NCBI GenBank assembly: GCA_023213395.1
Contig: CM041465.1
Span: 200,329,741-200,393,740 of the forward strand
Direction of reading: 5' to 3'
Source of the DNA: Cycas panzhihuaensis
Lineage: Eukaryota > Cycadophyta
DNA: 64,000 nucleotides
The stretch's first letter is position 1; every line of letters begins with the position of its first letter. Shown here one piece after another: positions 27,241 through 40,328 of this stretch. Both the position numbers and the translations under genes were made by a program. The notes under the pieces were generated by a model. It was given only the letters and a program-made list of their open reading frames with translations. It did no database searches and had not been told where the DNA came from.

Positions 27241-28399
27241 CCATGATGGTGGTAAGGTTGTGAGTAACAATTCTAGGGTTTATGCCCTTCATATCTAAAT
27301 AGTCCCATGCAAAATGTCATAGAACTCTTGAAACAACTAGGTATACTCCTCTATTTCCTAAGGAGAGCATTTTGCTCTAACCTTGATGACCTTACTAGGG
27401 GTGAGGATGATGTCCTTGATTACCCCCATGCACATGGAATTCCCTTCCTCAAAGTGGAAGGGAACTTGGCTAACTAGTAGATGTAGAGGAGCCATTGATT
27501 AGTTTGGCTCAACTAGGGATGATCCAATAGCCAAACACTACCAGAAACTAAGTTTATTGTGTCTAAAGAGATAAATTAGGTATGGCTCTTATTAGATGTT
27601 CCAATAGAGCTTCATCATTTTTAAAGAAATATACCCCATAGATAGTCTTACTGAGTAGGGGTTGGGAAGTGAGGATGGGGGACGACACACCTGTAGAAAT
27701 CATTTATCTAGTCAACATAGCAAGGGGACTCTTTTGAAGAACTGGAGTATGCCTCTTATGATATTGTATCCCATCTCATGAAGGAAAATATTGGCTAGGT
27801 TTAGGATCATAAATGATGGACCTATTATGAGAGAAGAGAGACTTGACATCCTCAACATTTTCAGAGGATAATGAGGGTTAAGGAGCTCTCGTAGTAGAAT
27901 ATTGATGAGTAGGTTATGATTCCATAAATTTTAGCAAGATGATAGTGTGTGGGCACCAAGATGAAATAGGAGGAGGCTCTACTAAGTCAACCAATTGAAG
28001 GTCCTCCATCCCCACATGGGTCCTACACTGTGACATACGACATATGAAGGGAAAAGGAGGATGCCTCTTTGTATATTAAGAAGAGGGATTTAATGGGAGG
28101 ATTCCTTATAATCATTGTCAGACTCTTGGTTACTTAAGATGGCTAAATATCCATATCTCCCTACATCAATGGGGGTAAAATAAATCAAATGTGATTGAGA
28201 GGGATACACATACCTCTCTCTTCCTAGAGGTTTTTAATATCAACAAAATTGGAAAGCGAGAGGTTGGACAAATCCTTATCCTCATCAGTTATCTTGAAGA
28301 TTATTTGGCATGGTTAATGTGGTGGTCAGCTAGGAGGGGGTTCTTGAGAAATGAACTTTATTTGCCCTTCATAAGCAAACTTGAGTTGCCCCCACCTAG
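27241..28399 (-). pseudogene. Tat-like Gypsy copy C: protease-RT linker
   Basis: Minus-strand stretch corresponding by position to 35561-36530 of copy D. No catalytic domain expected or seen; acidic and Pro-rich peptides in several frames. It is listed so that the element reads as continuous. Confidence 0.5.
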
Positions 28400-29010
28400 A
28401 AGATCAAATAGCTCCCATTTAGTCCAGCCATGGGCATCCTAATAAGAAGTTATAGTCCATGCCAATATCAAGGACCATAATATCCATTTGTATTATTTTA
28501 TCTTCTAAGGTGAGTAGGAGTGTTACTATTCCTAGGGGTGCTTTCCTTCTACCATCATAGCCTTGACACCTCCATAGGACTGGTTTAAGGGCCACTATAC
28601 CTAGCTTTTCCACCATGCATATGGGCATGGCATTGACCAAAGATCTATTTTCTATAATGATCATCCTCAATGTGAAATCTAGGGTATAGATAGTAATAGT
28701 GAAGGGGTAATGCCACTGGTACTCCATTTAACTAGTAGAAGGAAGGTCCCTCAGGTTAAAAGCGATAATGGATAACCCACTAGAGGTGGTACCCATAGAA
28801 TGGATGGGGACATCCTTTTGGCCAAGGGCCTCTAGGAGAAGAGTTCATTGCTTAGCATAACTCTACAAGATGTTCATCATGGGCATGCTTGTGGACATAA
28901 TATGAAGATCCTCAATGATGGAAAAGGCCTTCCCCTCTTTGGTGGGTTAAGTAAGCACCCTCTAAAAGTCATAATTTCTAGGACAGACTAGAATGGTCTT
29001 TGAGACCACT
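28400..29010 (-). pseudogene. Tat-like Gypsy copy C: aspartic protease
   Basis: Open on the minus strand over 28419-28727. It carries MIIIENRSLVNAMPICMVEK (the active-site region, with Asp-to-Glu and Gly-to-Arg relative to DNGSSVN) and MDIMVLDIGMDYNFLLGCPW near the C-terminus, where LLGRPW is usual. Upstream, KAFSIIEDLHIMSTSMPMM and LLLEALGQKDVPIH match copies B and D. The catalytic Asp is lost, so the protease is dead. Confidence 0.8.
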
Positions 29011-31600
29011 ACAATATCCATAGATGGGTTATTTATAGGAGGCTCTTGTTACAAAATAGAGGCTTCACCAACATCTCTTACAACTTGAGACCATGTGATG
29101 GGGTATACATGGGTTGTCTCAAGTATCTGGATCACCCTCTTCCCTTTGTTTTTAGTTTGAGAGGATGAGGGGTATTGTAGCCTTGGACTTACTAGAGGAT
29201 ATGGATTTCTTGGCCCCTTTCCTTTTACTTGATCAGAGGAAGGGGTAAGGAATCATCTCCTATTTCACACCCTCCTACCTTGGGTGGGTTGATCTTATTC
29301 CCCATGGTTTGGGAAAAGAACTTAGTGAATAGTTTATTCTAAGTTGGGCTTAGAATCTCTTTAAGAAGAGGAATCACAGTGTGGCATAAGTTCATGCTAT
29401 TACAATCAATATTAAGAATTCTTATGCAGGCATTCTCCATATACAGAACACCACTTCTTCTTAAAAAGGGGTTTTACCTTCCTCCCTTGAGAAGTCTAGG
29501 TACTTCCACCCTTAGATGGTAAGGTTTATGATGATTAGCACATGGGTCGATGTGATTTCAAGGAGGTTTAATTTAGTTGAAGTTTCAACTCTCACAAAGT
29601 CATAGTTAAGTTCATTATGGCCTACTTTTAGTGATAAAAGGGCTTTGACCCTACTATCAAAGGGTCTAACCACATCAAAGTAGTTGATGAACTTGTCAAC
29701 TAACTATTAGAAAGTAAAAATAGAATGAGTGGGTAGTTAATAAAACCATTTCAATGCATCTCCTTAAAAGAATCTTAGGAATAGTTTCATCAGAATATGG
29801 TCATAGGCCTACTAATCAATACACACCATGGAAAATCCCCTGACATGCTCGATTGGGACCTATGAAGAAGTACAATCAAATTTAGGTACTTTAAGAGGAT
29901 GAGGTGGTAAGTTGGTCCTAAGGGCTTCAATGGATAGGGGGGTTGAATGGTAGTCAATGGAGGGGCAGACCCCTAGTTGAGCTAGCAGATCAATATGGGA
30001 AGAAGAAGGAGATGGATATAAATACCTACTTCTATCATGTAAGAGGTAACATGGATAATCATAAGGAGGATGTGAGTTTCCCTCTAATTGATAAGAAGGG
30101 GCCTCTCCCATATGGGGATGTATCATATGAGGGGATGGGTGAGAAGGCCTCAACCTACCATGAGGGCACACCACATACTTAGCAGAAAAATATGGGTATA
30201 TCCCTAAAGGGGTAGATGCATAGGAATGTGGGATGTGAGGGAGAGCAGGTCCCCTTTATGGAGCAGCTACATATGAAGTAGTATATGTCATTAGTGGCAT
30301 AGGTTAGGGGACTAAGTTTTGCCCGTAAGGTCCCCCTATAGGAGGTGCAACCCCATATAGGTGGAGTGGGTCTACCCCTAAGTAGGAAGGGGGTTTGGTC
30401 CCCCATGCTCCCAAGGCTACGATGTATATCCCAGGGGCACATAGAGTGAAGTGTCAATAGGTTGTGTACAAGGATGAGTAGGAACATATCCCCCATGTCC
30501 TGAATCATGGGAATGTAAAGGTACCATAGGCAGGACTAAAGCGATATAAGTAATGATTGTTTATGGTATAGGTATTTACAAATGATATATGCTTAACCCT
30601 ATTTAAGAGGTTGGCATAGTGGAGGACATCCCTTAAGTCACAGAAGCACTCATAGGTACAAGAACCATAAGAGTGGGTTCTAAAGGTGAAGAGGATATGA
30701 GTTGAGATGATGTAGGGGGAATAATGGTGGAAGAAGAGGGTGTCGAGCTTTGAAGGAAGCACTCCAACCACTTAGGAGGTGGTTGAGCCCTTACGGCTTC
30801 AAAGCATTACCTCAATGCTTCCATTACATCTCCTAGAAGAGTGCCTACTTAGTCATACAAGGTGGAGGGTTCCTCATAATGATAAGAACTCATATGATGA
30901 CCTATAAGAGTCTTCTCACTAGAGTGAGATGGTTCTATAGGAAAAGGTCCTCATATGACATGCATAGGAAAAGTGGGAAGGTCTAATGCACTTTTGGTTA
31001 CTCATCTGAGTAATAGGTTGGATCATCGCTCCCTTGAGTAGGATCTTGATGGGGAATAATAAGTCTTAGAGTGGGGCCAATCAAAAGTAAAAGAATAGTA
31101 AGCCCAATCTAATAGGTGTCCCTATATGGGTAACCCTAGATTAGATGCAGCAATGGAAGAGTAATAGGGCTCTACTTCCATAGAGAGGAGGTTGCGTGAG
31201 CAATAAGAGAAGCATCACATTCATGTCTCAACCAAAGGAACTTGAAAGCAAGAAGATTAATCTAAAAAAGACATTTTGGGATAATACAATACCCTAACAC
31301 AACCTTATAAGGAGAGAAGGGACTAATGCCAAACTATCAAAAGAGTCTTAAGGTGTCCTTACAAGTGAGTCCCCATTATAGTTGCCAGTGGAGATACGCA
31401 TGTGAGGGGATAAGAAACAACTATACACCTATGCATGATAGAATTAGTGTGCGAAAGTAGAAAGGGATGTGATATGCCTCCTATTCATCCATTAAGGGAA
31501 TCCATGCACCACTTGGGCATGGATTTGGCACTCATGTGGCGCGTGTTCTCTTCTCTGCATATAAAGTTTTAGATTTGGTAGTTACGTAGATGCAGTTGGT
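29011..31600 (-). pseudogene. Tat-like Gypsy copy C: gag
   Basis: Gag remnant. LPPHPLKVPKFDCTSS at about 29865-29912 is the capsid start motif. The zinc-knuckle-like WCSVYGECLHKNS is at 29415-29453, with the first His changed to Tyr. The upstream half is Pro/Gly/Tyr/Ser-rich, including the WGCTSYRG segment near 30340 shared with copy B. The frame is broken many times, and the start codon cannot be fixed. Confidence 0.7.
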
Positions 31601-34115
31601 ATGTAGATTTATGAGTTATGGATGGCTTAGCCCTCTCAGGTTACCGAGTTACTTAAGTGGGTTCCTTTTATCCTTATATAGAGAAAGGGAAAAAGGTTCC
31701 CTCATGGGGTGAGGATATGATGGGAAAGGTAAGTGAAAAGAGGAATAAAAGTTTAAATTATTTTTCTTGTCTAATTTTTGTATATATGAAGTGATGGTGT
31801 GCTTCTCTTAGGGTTTCCTATTAATGTGGTTTTATTTGTATGCATGTTGTAAAAAAAAGACAATGACTAAGGAATGCAATAAACAAATAGTGTATTAAAT
31901 ATATTAAGCCTCGTTCTCATTTCTTTTTCTTTTCTCTCATATCTCAAAAGAGTTATGGAATCATATGCTAATTAAAAAAAGAGATATTGATGCATATGAT
32001 AGATAGAACAAGGAGAATGGAGAGTAGATACCCTTTTCTACATGCAGTGTAATGTTCCCCAATATGGCTTTTATAAAAAAAAAAAAACTTTTCCTTTAAA
32101 TTAATCCTTCTTCCTACATGCAACAAAAGATGTCTCTTAAAAACCTTTATCTATTTTCTTTTAATGATTATGCAACCAATGGAAACTAACCATAAAAGGA
32201 TGGAAGAGAAGTTTGTTGCAATGAGGGAGTTAAAGGTAATAGTTTCAACAAAGAGTAAAATAACATATAAGGAGAATAAGGTTTTATAAACATGCACCCA
32301 GTTCATGACATTTGGAGATGTTCCCTCCCTTAGTCCTCCTTGATTTCCCTTTGCTTTAATCACAAGCTCCTTTGTAATGCAAGAGGTGTAGGATGAAAAG
32401 GGATCCACTTACCTCACCCAAACGTAACTAGAAATGATGTGTAAATAAAAGAGAAGTAAAGAAACCAAAGAACATGCTAAAATATAAATGGAGCTTACCT
32501 TGAGGGATGTAATTTACCTCTATGTCCTTCAAGCTATTTTGGAGGGGCTTGCTCTCCACCTTGCATATATATTAGAAAACTACCCACAAGAAATATTTGC
32601 TATATATATGTCATAATCTACCTTCTACACACAGATAAGAAGAATATAAGCACTACACTTGAGTGCTAAAGATAAGGAAAAGAGGTGAGGGGTGCTTCAA
32701 GATGGAAGTAGCCTCCCTAATGAAGGTGGTTTTCTTGATGAAGCCAAAGGAAACCTTTGAATCCCTACAACTTAGGCAAAAAATAAATAAAAGTGACGTG
32801 GAACACAATAGTCATGGGGATTCCAAATGGTTAATATCATATAATCATAGTAAAATATGCCATCATGGCCAATATTGGAGTGTAAGGTATATGCACCAAG
32901 GAGATATAGCACCATATAGCTTGTAAGGGGATTACCCAAAAAGTTAGGGGTACAATAGTTGATTGTTACTACTATAATCTTCCTTAGACTTCCTGAAGCT
33001 ATTGGTGTATCCTGCCAATTGCTCCTCTAATGAAATGATAATAGTTATACGGTATCTTTTACCTAATTAAGTGAGTCTCTCTGATGTTTTAAGGAAGCGA
33101 GTACAAAAATGGTTGTGATCCACAATATTGAAGCTTAAGAATGAGAAAAATAGAGCTAAGTTGCTAAGATCTAAGCCAAATATAAAAGTTCCCATTGAAT
33201 ACAATCAAGAATATCCTTGGAGCTTACCCATCCAACATGAAAATGATTGTAATTTAGATTAAATTCCTAGAAGAATCTCAATTCTAACTTTTAAGAGAGT
33301 AAATTTTTTCAAAATTCAAGAAAATAAGGAGAGGAATAAGAGGAAGGCCTTTCAAATTGAGGAGTTTTATATCTAGAATTCATGTATTAGGTTGGTGGTT
33401 TCATGTATGAAACCACCCCCCTAAAAACCATGGATTGCCATGGTTTGATTTGAAAAACCCTACTCTAATTCAAACAAAAGTGGTAACTTGATTAATTAGT
33501 AAGATTCCCTGGACCATTGTACACCCATCTTGGCTTTCCATGGTGCACAAGCACTGATAGAGGAGCATTAATAGTAAAATTTAAATATTGTTGGTTGTGA
33601 GCGATCAGATTTTACAATTGCATCACAAAGTTATTTGTGGTACCATAAATACATCTACAATACCATAAAATACTCTATATAATATAAGTAACAATTAGAG
33701 TGGTATAGTAACAGTATATCAAAAATTGACTATAGAACTACAAGCTTCCACTTCAGACACCTACAAACTAGTCTTAAGGTCTCTAAGTGAATAATAACAT
33801 ATAGTTGAAGAAAAAGAATGAAGTGAAACAAGTAGAAATGAGCCAAAATCTAATAAGGATGAAATTGCAGGTAATCTAGAAGGGTCGTCTTACTAATTAT
33901 TAGGCCATGATTGGGGGTTTTGAGGCCATTGGACTAGTGTCCTAGTCATCATTAGCATAAAAGAGAAATAGGTAAGCCAAGCAAGTGTTAAGCATGCATT
34001 TCATTAGCACCCAAGATCCAACAATGTAACTGTAAAGCTATGAGTGGGGAAGAGATACGTGCCTTCACTTACCTATGGGTTTCCATCTCCCAATCTATTC
34101 TTGGTAGCTAGGAAA
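31601..34115 (-). repeat. Leader and 5' LTR region of Tat-like copy C
   Basis: Non-coding, matching 5561-8400 of copy B in several blocks. On the minus strand it has CCATAA/CCATAG-type subrepeats (about 33640-33710), a perfect palindrome (33394-33417), and a TATA box (TATAAAA, complement of 33365-33371) 22 bp downstream of the palindrome. Three splice-donor-like sites follow or flank it (34067-34074, 32493-32500, 32407-32414). LTR termini are not defined. The region ends where + strand copy D begins. Confidence 0.6.
33394..33417 (-). promoter_or_regulatory. Perfect palindrome upstream of the LTR TATA box
   Basis: GGTGGTTTCAT, two bases, then ATGAAACCACC: 11 bp perfect arms. It is 22 bp upstream of TATAAAA on the minus strand. 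A related palindrome sits 19 bp upstream of a TATA box at 63618-63658. Confidence 0.7.
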
Positions 34116-34129
34116 CGAGATCCAATTAG

Positions 34130-35560
34130 GTCTTAAAAAACTTCCTAGGTAATAACAATGCTATGAGGTAACTCTTCTACCACATGACCAAAAGGGTTAG
34201 TAGTAGGCTTTAAGGCCTCCTACTAGTATGATCAATAGGACCTTTGACCTCCTTACTTCTATCATACATTCCTTTGAATGTATGGTTAGGGATTTGAAGC
34301 TCCAACCAACTCAAACTTCTTTAGAACTACATTGAACCATGCACCAAACTTCCTAAACTTTTCTACCTAAAGGTGGAAGCACCCAAACTTCTCAAGGGAG
34401 GAAGGCAAGACCCCCTCCCAAAAAGAAGTGGTGTTCTATGCATGGGGAGTGCTTGCATGAGGATTCACATTGTTGGTCATGATACCTTAAGATTATGCCA
34501 TGCCATGAATCCTCTCCTTGAAGTGCTTCTAAACCCAACCTAGAGTAGCCTATTCATCAAGACCCTTTTCCCAACCATGGTGAATAGTATCAACCTACAC
34601 AAAATAGGAGAGTAAGAAATAGAAGATGATATACTACCCCTTCTTTTGACTAAGCAAAGGGGAAGGGTCCAAGGGATCCATCCCCTTTGTTGAGTCCAAG
34701 GTCCCAATTCGCTTCATCCTCTCAACCTAAGAACAAAGGTAAGAGAGTGATCTAAATACTTGATACAACTCAAGTGTGCCCTGTTATACATTCTCAAGCT
34801 ACAAAGGAGGCCGATGAAGCCCCCACTTTACAATAAAACCATCCCATAGGTAACCCACCTATGAAGATTCCTATGGTCTCAAAGACCATTCTTGTCTATC
34901 TTGGGTATTATGATTTTTGAAGAGCACTTTCTCAACACACCAAAAAGGGGAAGGCCTTCTCCATTATCAAAGAGCTTCACACAGTATTTCCAGGTATGTC
35001 CATAATAGATGTCCTACAGAGTTGCCTCGAGTAATAGGCTCTTCTCCTAGAGGCCCTTGGCCAAAAGGATGCTCCTATCTATTATGTGGACATGACCTCT
35101 TGTGGGTCACCCATCATTTCTTTTGACCCAAGGGACATTCCTTCCACTAGTGAGAGGAAGTGCCATTAGCACTACCCCTTCACCATCACTATCAATCCTC
35201 TTGAGTTCACATTGAAGAGGACCATTATAGATAATGACTCTTCAGTGAACACCATGCCTATATGCATGGTAGAGAAGCTAGTTATAGAGGCCATCGAAGT
35301 AGTCTCATGCAGATGCTAAGGCCATGATAGTAGTGAGAAGGCACCCCTAGGAATGGTAACACTCCCACTCATTCTAAAAGATAAAATGATGTGAATTGAT
35401 ATTATGGTTCTTAACATTGATGTGGACTATAACCTCTTGTTGGGTTGCCCATGGCTTCACTAAATGGGAGTCATTTGCTCTTCTAGGTGGGGACAACTCA
35501 AGTTTGCTCATGGAGGGCAAATAAAGGTTGTCACCAAAGAGGCCCCTCCTAGCTGATCAT
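34130..35560 (+). pseudogene. Tat-like Gypsy copy D: gag end and protease
   Basis: Plus-strand copy starting inside gag. The zinc-knuckle-like WCSMHGECLHEDSHCW at 34429-34476 keeps all four ligands (C-x2-H-x4-H-x4-C), the best copy here. The protease follows at about 34950-35460: KAFSIIKELHTVF, then IIDNDSSVNTMPICMVEKL (expected Asp at 35230-35232 kept; the following Gly reads Asp), then IMVLNIDVDYNLLLGCPW near 35400-35455. Stops are mostly at Gln codons. The 5' half of gag and its LTR are missing; the left border abuts the LTR region of copy C on the opposite strand. Confidence 0.8.
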
Positions 35561-36530
35561 CCCATCAACCATGCCAAGCAATCTTGGGGGTAGCCAATGA
35601 GGATGAAGACCCATCTGACCCATCAATTGTTGCTTTCTTTGATATTAAATACCCCTAGGAAGGGGAGGATGCACCTCTATCATGACCAAATCTGGTTCAT
35701 TTTACTCCTATCAACATAGGGATCTACATGTATTTAGTTGTCTTAAGTGGCCATGAGCGTGATGATGACTATGAAGAATTGCCTCATCAAATCTCCCTTA
35801 GCACGCAAAGGGGACGTGCCCCTCATCCCTTAGTACATCTCATATTCTAATGTGGGACTTGTGTGGGGTCAAATGAATATTACTTAGCTATGATGATTGG
35901 GCCTTCTTCTACTTCATCCCAACAACCACATGCTATTAACATACTAACGTACATGGACCCGCAACCCACCTATAAGAATTCTACTTTAGGAGCCCCTTAA
36001 CCCTTGTCATCCTTTGAAGACAATGAGGATGTTGAGTTCCTTTTTTCTCATGATGGGTCTATCATTTATGATCCCAACCCTAGCTATCATTTCCCCCCTC
36101 AAGTAAGGATACAATATCATAGGAGGGTGTACTTTAACTCTTCAGAAGAGTCCTCCCACTATTATGCCTGGCTAGTTATTTGCTATGTCCACTCCCCTTT
36201 ACTTACTTCCTAACCTTCTATTGATAACGCTGTCCATGGGATAGATTACTTTGAGAATGATGAGATCTTAGTAGAACACTTAGTGAGGGCTACACCCAAT
36301 TTACCTTCTAGAGACTACAAGCTTAGTTTTGGAAGTGTTTGGCTATTGGATCATCCCTAGCTAAGCATAATCAACCAACAACTCCTCCTCATCCACTTGT
36401 TAACCAAGCCCCCTTCCACTTTGATGAAGGGAATGCCATGTGCATAAGGGTAACCAAGAACATCATACTTGTCTTTGATAAGGTCATAAAGGTTGGAATG
36501 GAATAATCTCCTCAAGAAATAAATGTATAT
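35561..36530 (+). pseudogene. Tat-like Gypsy copy D: protease-RT linker
   Basis: Acidic linker, open for 69 codons at 36004-36213 (FEDNEDVEFLFSHDGSII). No enzymatic motif, as usual for this part of Tat-like polyproteins. It corresponds to 27241-28399 of copy C and to 1501-1900 of copy B. Confidence 0.6.
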
Positions 36531-38429
36531 ACCAAGTTATTTCAAGAGTTTTATGATGTCTTCGCATGGGACTATTCATATATAAGGGGAATAGACCCTA
36601 ATGTCATTACTTATAACCTTACCATTATCCCAAGTGCTCGCACCGTGAGACAAAATCAATGTTTGGTACACTCAAAACTATTAGCTACATTGAAAATGGA
36701 AGTTGAAAAGTTGCTAGATATAGGCCTCATCCCTTCCATTGACTACCCTAGATGGGTCTATAGCATTGTACCCATCACTAAGAAGAATGGAACCATTAGA
36801 ATTTATGTTGACTTTAGAGACATCAACAATGTATATTTTACAGATAACGTTTCCCTTTTTTTCATCAATTAAATCATTAATCATACCATTAGTTTTGAAG
36901 TTATGTCCTTAATGGATGGCTTCTCTAGCTACAACCAAATCTAGATATCTCCCCAAGACCACCACAAAATGACCTTCACCACTCCTTGAGGAACATTTAC
37001 TTATAAAGCCATGCCCTTGAATTTGAAGAATATCAGCACTACCTACTAAAGGGCTATGCAATTTATATTCTATGACCTCGTTAGTAGGATTCTTAAGGTC
37101 TTCATGGATGATATGATGGGCCTTTTCTAAAAAAAGGCTAATCACCTTGAGGACCTTAGGGCCATTTTTATGAGGTGTCGCAAATACCATGTTAGCTTAA
37201 ATCTACTTAAGTGTATCTTTACAGTGACAACTAGTAAAGTCTTAGGGTTCCTTGTTTTCTAAGTTGACTTTGATAAGGTCAAAGTAATAGTCAAGATGCC
37301 TTCCCCAAGAATACAATGGAAAGTTAAGTCATTCTTGGGGAGATTAGGTTTATTGAGGCATTTCTTAGTAGATTTTTCTATTAATGCCAAACCTTTAACC
37401 AACCTACTTAAGAAACGGACCCCTTTTGTTTGGTCCCCTAGGGCCTAAGAGGCCTTCTAGAAGGTAAAACCATCCCTTGTATTAGCTCCTATCTTGGTCT
37501 ATCCTCTTTTTGACTGCTCTTTTATTCTATATACTTCAATGACTAATGAATCTCTAAGGGCCATGTTAGCACAGGACGATGACTCCAAAACTAAGAGGGC
37601 CATCTATTTTATTAGTTGTACCTTAGTGGTAGTAGAGTTAAACTACCTATCGACTAAGAAAGAATTCTTGGTGCTAGTTTACACTACTAAAAGATTTAGG
37701 CATTCTCTCTTGGGAAATACCACTTATGTGATTGTCCAATCTAATCTCTTGAGATACCTTATGACATAATCTAACTCGATGGGAAGGACTAGCAAGTGGG
37801 CTATCCTCCTTTAAGAGTATAATATAAAAATTATCAACTAAAAATCGAAGAAAGGCATGGTAGTCATAGAACAACTAGCACATGCTCCCATACTAAACTC
37901 ACTTAGGGTTCTAGTTGATGATTCCTTGCCCGACAAACCTATTTTAGCTCTTCAGTAAACCAATGGCCATCCATTAGTTAACAATAAATGATATAGTGAT
38001 ATAATTAACTACCTAACCCAACAAGAATATCCAGTTAATGCCAGTAACAAGGTCAAGTTGGGCATGAGGGTGTCCACTCAACAATACATCCTCATAGAGG
38101 ACATATTGTATAAATGATCATTTGATGACATACTCCTTCATTGTGTTAACCTAGAGGAGACTGACTTAATTCTTTGCAAGTGCCATAATAGCATTTGTAA
38201 ATGCCACTTTGGGGTCTAATTGATGATCCAACAAATCCTATTTATGGGTTATTATTGGCCAACCATATTTAAAGATGCCCATGCCTATGCTTATTAGATC
38301 TAATTGCTTGGGTCCAATATAGCCTCAATTATGATTGAAACCTATTTAGGATTTAGTAGCTTTTACCCTTGTTGTATCTAAGAGATTCTCTTATAATAAA
38401 AAAACCAAACCACAGTCCTATCCCCTTCT
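36531..38429 (+). pseudogene. Tat-like Gypsy copy D: RT, RNase H, integrase start
   Basis: RT opens in the frame of 36645-36872 (LLDIGLIPSIDYPRWV, then SIVPITKKNGTIRIYVDFRD), continues through MSLMDGFSSYNQI near 36905-36945 and FMDD at 37101-37112, then RNase H (37494-37769) and the integrase finger region. From 36927 it is almost base-for-base identical to 1-1500, sharing the same stop codons. Identity ends at 38429, inside integrase. The sequence then continues into DNA not found after copy A. Confidence 0.9.
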
Positions 38430-38969
38430 CATATTATAGTCAAAACTAAGTCTTTCACATAGAACTAGATACTTGTAGGCTATTCTTTACATTATACCTA
38501 TATTTATCACTTTGTCTTTGAATTTGTTCCCTATCTATCATATCATTAAGTATATATACTAATGGAGGTAGTTAAGGTAACTCAGGACCATCTACTATCG
38601 CATGGATTATTTGTGATTAAATAGGTAATATATTAAATTTTATTGGTGTGTTCCTACCCAAAGCAACTAATAACAAATCTAAATATATAATTGTTAGAAT
38701 AACCCTAAGTGATATCTTACAATTTCATGAAAAACCTATCAATCTTTTCTCTAATTCCCAAGTTGTAGTCTTTTAACTTATTAGTGTCTATCACATTCAT
38801 TTAGTCTACTTGCATCCCTTTCATGCTTATGCTATGTCATTATTATCTTACTTCTCATCTGTTATAATCTAGCATATTCTACATAGTCAAAATACTAAAG
38901 TTAATACTCTAATATATTATATTCTTAAATACCATCATCTCTAGCCCCATTGCCCTAAGCAGGGGGCAA
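38430..38969. other. Unassigned DNA after copy D
   Basis: AT-rich with no motif I can name. It may be the rest of the copy D integrase in a very decayed state. No open frame over 60 codons. Confidence 0.4.
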
Positions 38970-39165
38970 CACTCTGTAATGAGTATAAACTAATCAAACA
39001 CTCTATAATGAGATTAAACTAATTGAATACTCTATAATAAGTATAAACTAATTAAACACTCCATAATAAGTATAAATTAACTTAACACTATATAATAAGT
39101 ATAAACTAACTGAACACTCTATAATAAGTATAAACTCGTTAAACACTCCACCATAAGTATAAACT
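38970..39165. repeat. Tandem repeat, about 29 bp unit, about 7 copies
   Basis: Imperfect copies of ACTCTATAATAAGTATAAAC followed by TAATTAAAC. Units vary by single substitutions and small gaps. No internal symmetry. Confidence 0.85.
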
Positions 39166-39399
39166 AAGGTATAAATAGTATTACAAAAATACAAGAAAAA
39201 TGATAAAAATATTTAAAACATAAAAAGATACAAATGTCTACATTTATATATGCCTAGTATGCTACTCGTTATAAGGGATAATAAGGGGGGGAAAGCTTAG
39301 AGATAATAATGCTCTGCACATATACAACATCCACAAAAAAAATGATATAATGTATATACAACTATCAAAATATATATAATACATGTGTCATAAATATAA

Positions 39400-40323
39400 T
39401 ATTATGGTCTTGTAGCATCCATGGGTATGTACAAATGCTTATAGATGAGCCTCTATGGTCACATCTCTAGACACATGGAGTGGACTCATATCCCCTCTCT
39501 TAATCCTATCTCCCAAGCCATAAGTCATATTTGGTATGGCCATTGAGAGTTACCCTATCCTCCCTCTGCATGATGGGAATAGGTATGGGACCTCTCCCTC
39601 CTATGAGAGCTAGTTTATACTTACTAGATACTCTAGCTAGCAAAGGGAGTAGCATGCCTACTAGCCTAAAGAATGGTCATCTAATGGAGATGTCATCTCT
39701 CATAATCAACAACCTTAAATTACACTTCAAGTCCCCTTATCTCTACCTCTTATACTATTAGTCAAATATCCAGCTTTTGATACATATCTCAAGCCCTAAT
39801 AGCTAGTATGAAATATTAAGTACAAGGACTTAGAAGCTCAAGATCACCATCTTATTAAACCATAGGTTCATTTGGCCCATATAAAAATGATAGGAGATGG
39901 TCAAGGGTCCTCCTCACTAATGAGGCCTCAATAATCGCATCACTTTTAATATAGAGCATGTATTAGTCAATTATCTTTTAAACATATTTAAATCATTAAA
40001 AGTAGAAAATTACTTAAAAAGGAATGGGTGTATAAGTGATAAACAACCTCAATAAACATAAAGTAATCATGTATATATATCTATAGGAGGTAGTATCACT
40101 ACACTAACCCCTAGCTTAGGAATTCTTGTAACTATTTACTCTCCCTCTATTACCTCTATACCTCCCTCCTAGTCCACCTCCATATCATCACTTTTTGGCA
40201 TGATATATACTACTACTAGCATCTCCGTATATCTAGTAGGTTGCTCTCCATCTCTCCCTCCTTACCCTAGAGGAACCACCCATGCTAGTAGGGCATCACC
40301 TACTACCTGACTTACTCACTATC
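39400..40323 (-). pseudogene. Coding-like remnant split by Copia element F (right half of pair)
   Basis: Read on the minus strand there are protein-like stretches with stops mostly TAA/TAG (for example DAIIEASLVRRTLDHLL near 39880-39930 and WEIGLREGI near 39490). Element F (target duplication CCACC) interrupts this sequence; it resumes at 46562. I do not recognise a family. It could be another decayed transposon protein. Confidence that it is coding is low. Confidence 0.25.
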
Positions 40324-40328
40324 CCACC

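Noticed and set aside
29943-30182. Plus-strand 79-codon frame
   Set aside because: Antisense to the Pro-rich gag of copy C; no motif of its own.
38970-39165. CRISPR-like array
   Set aside because: Units are head-to-tail with no spacers and accumulate substitutions; this is a plant minisatellite.
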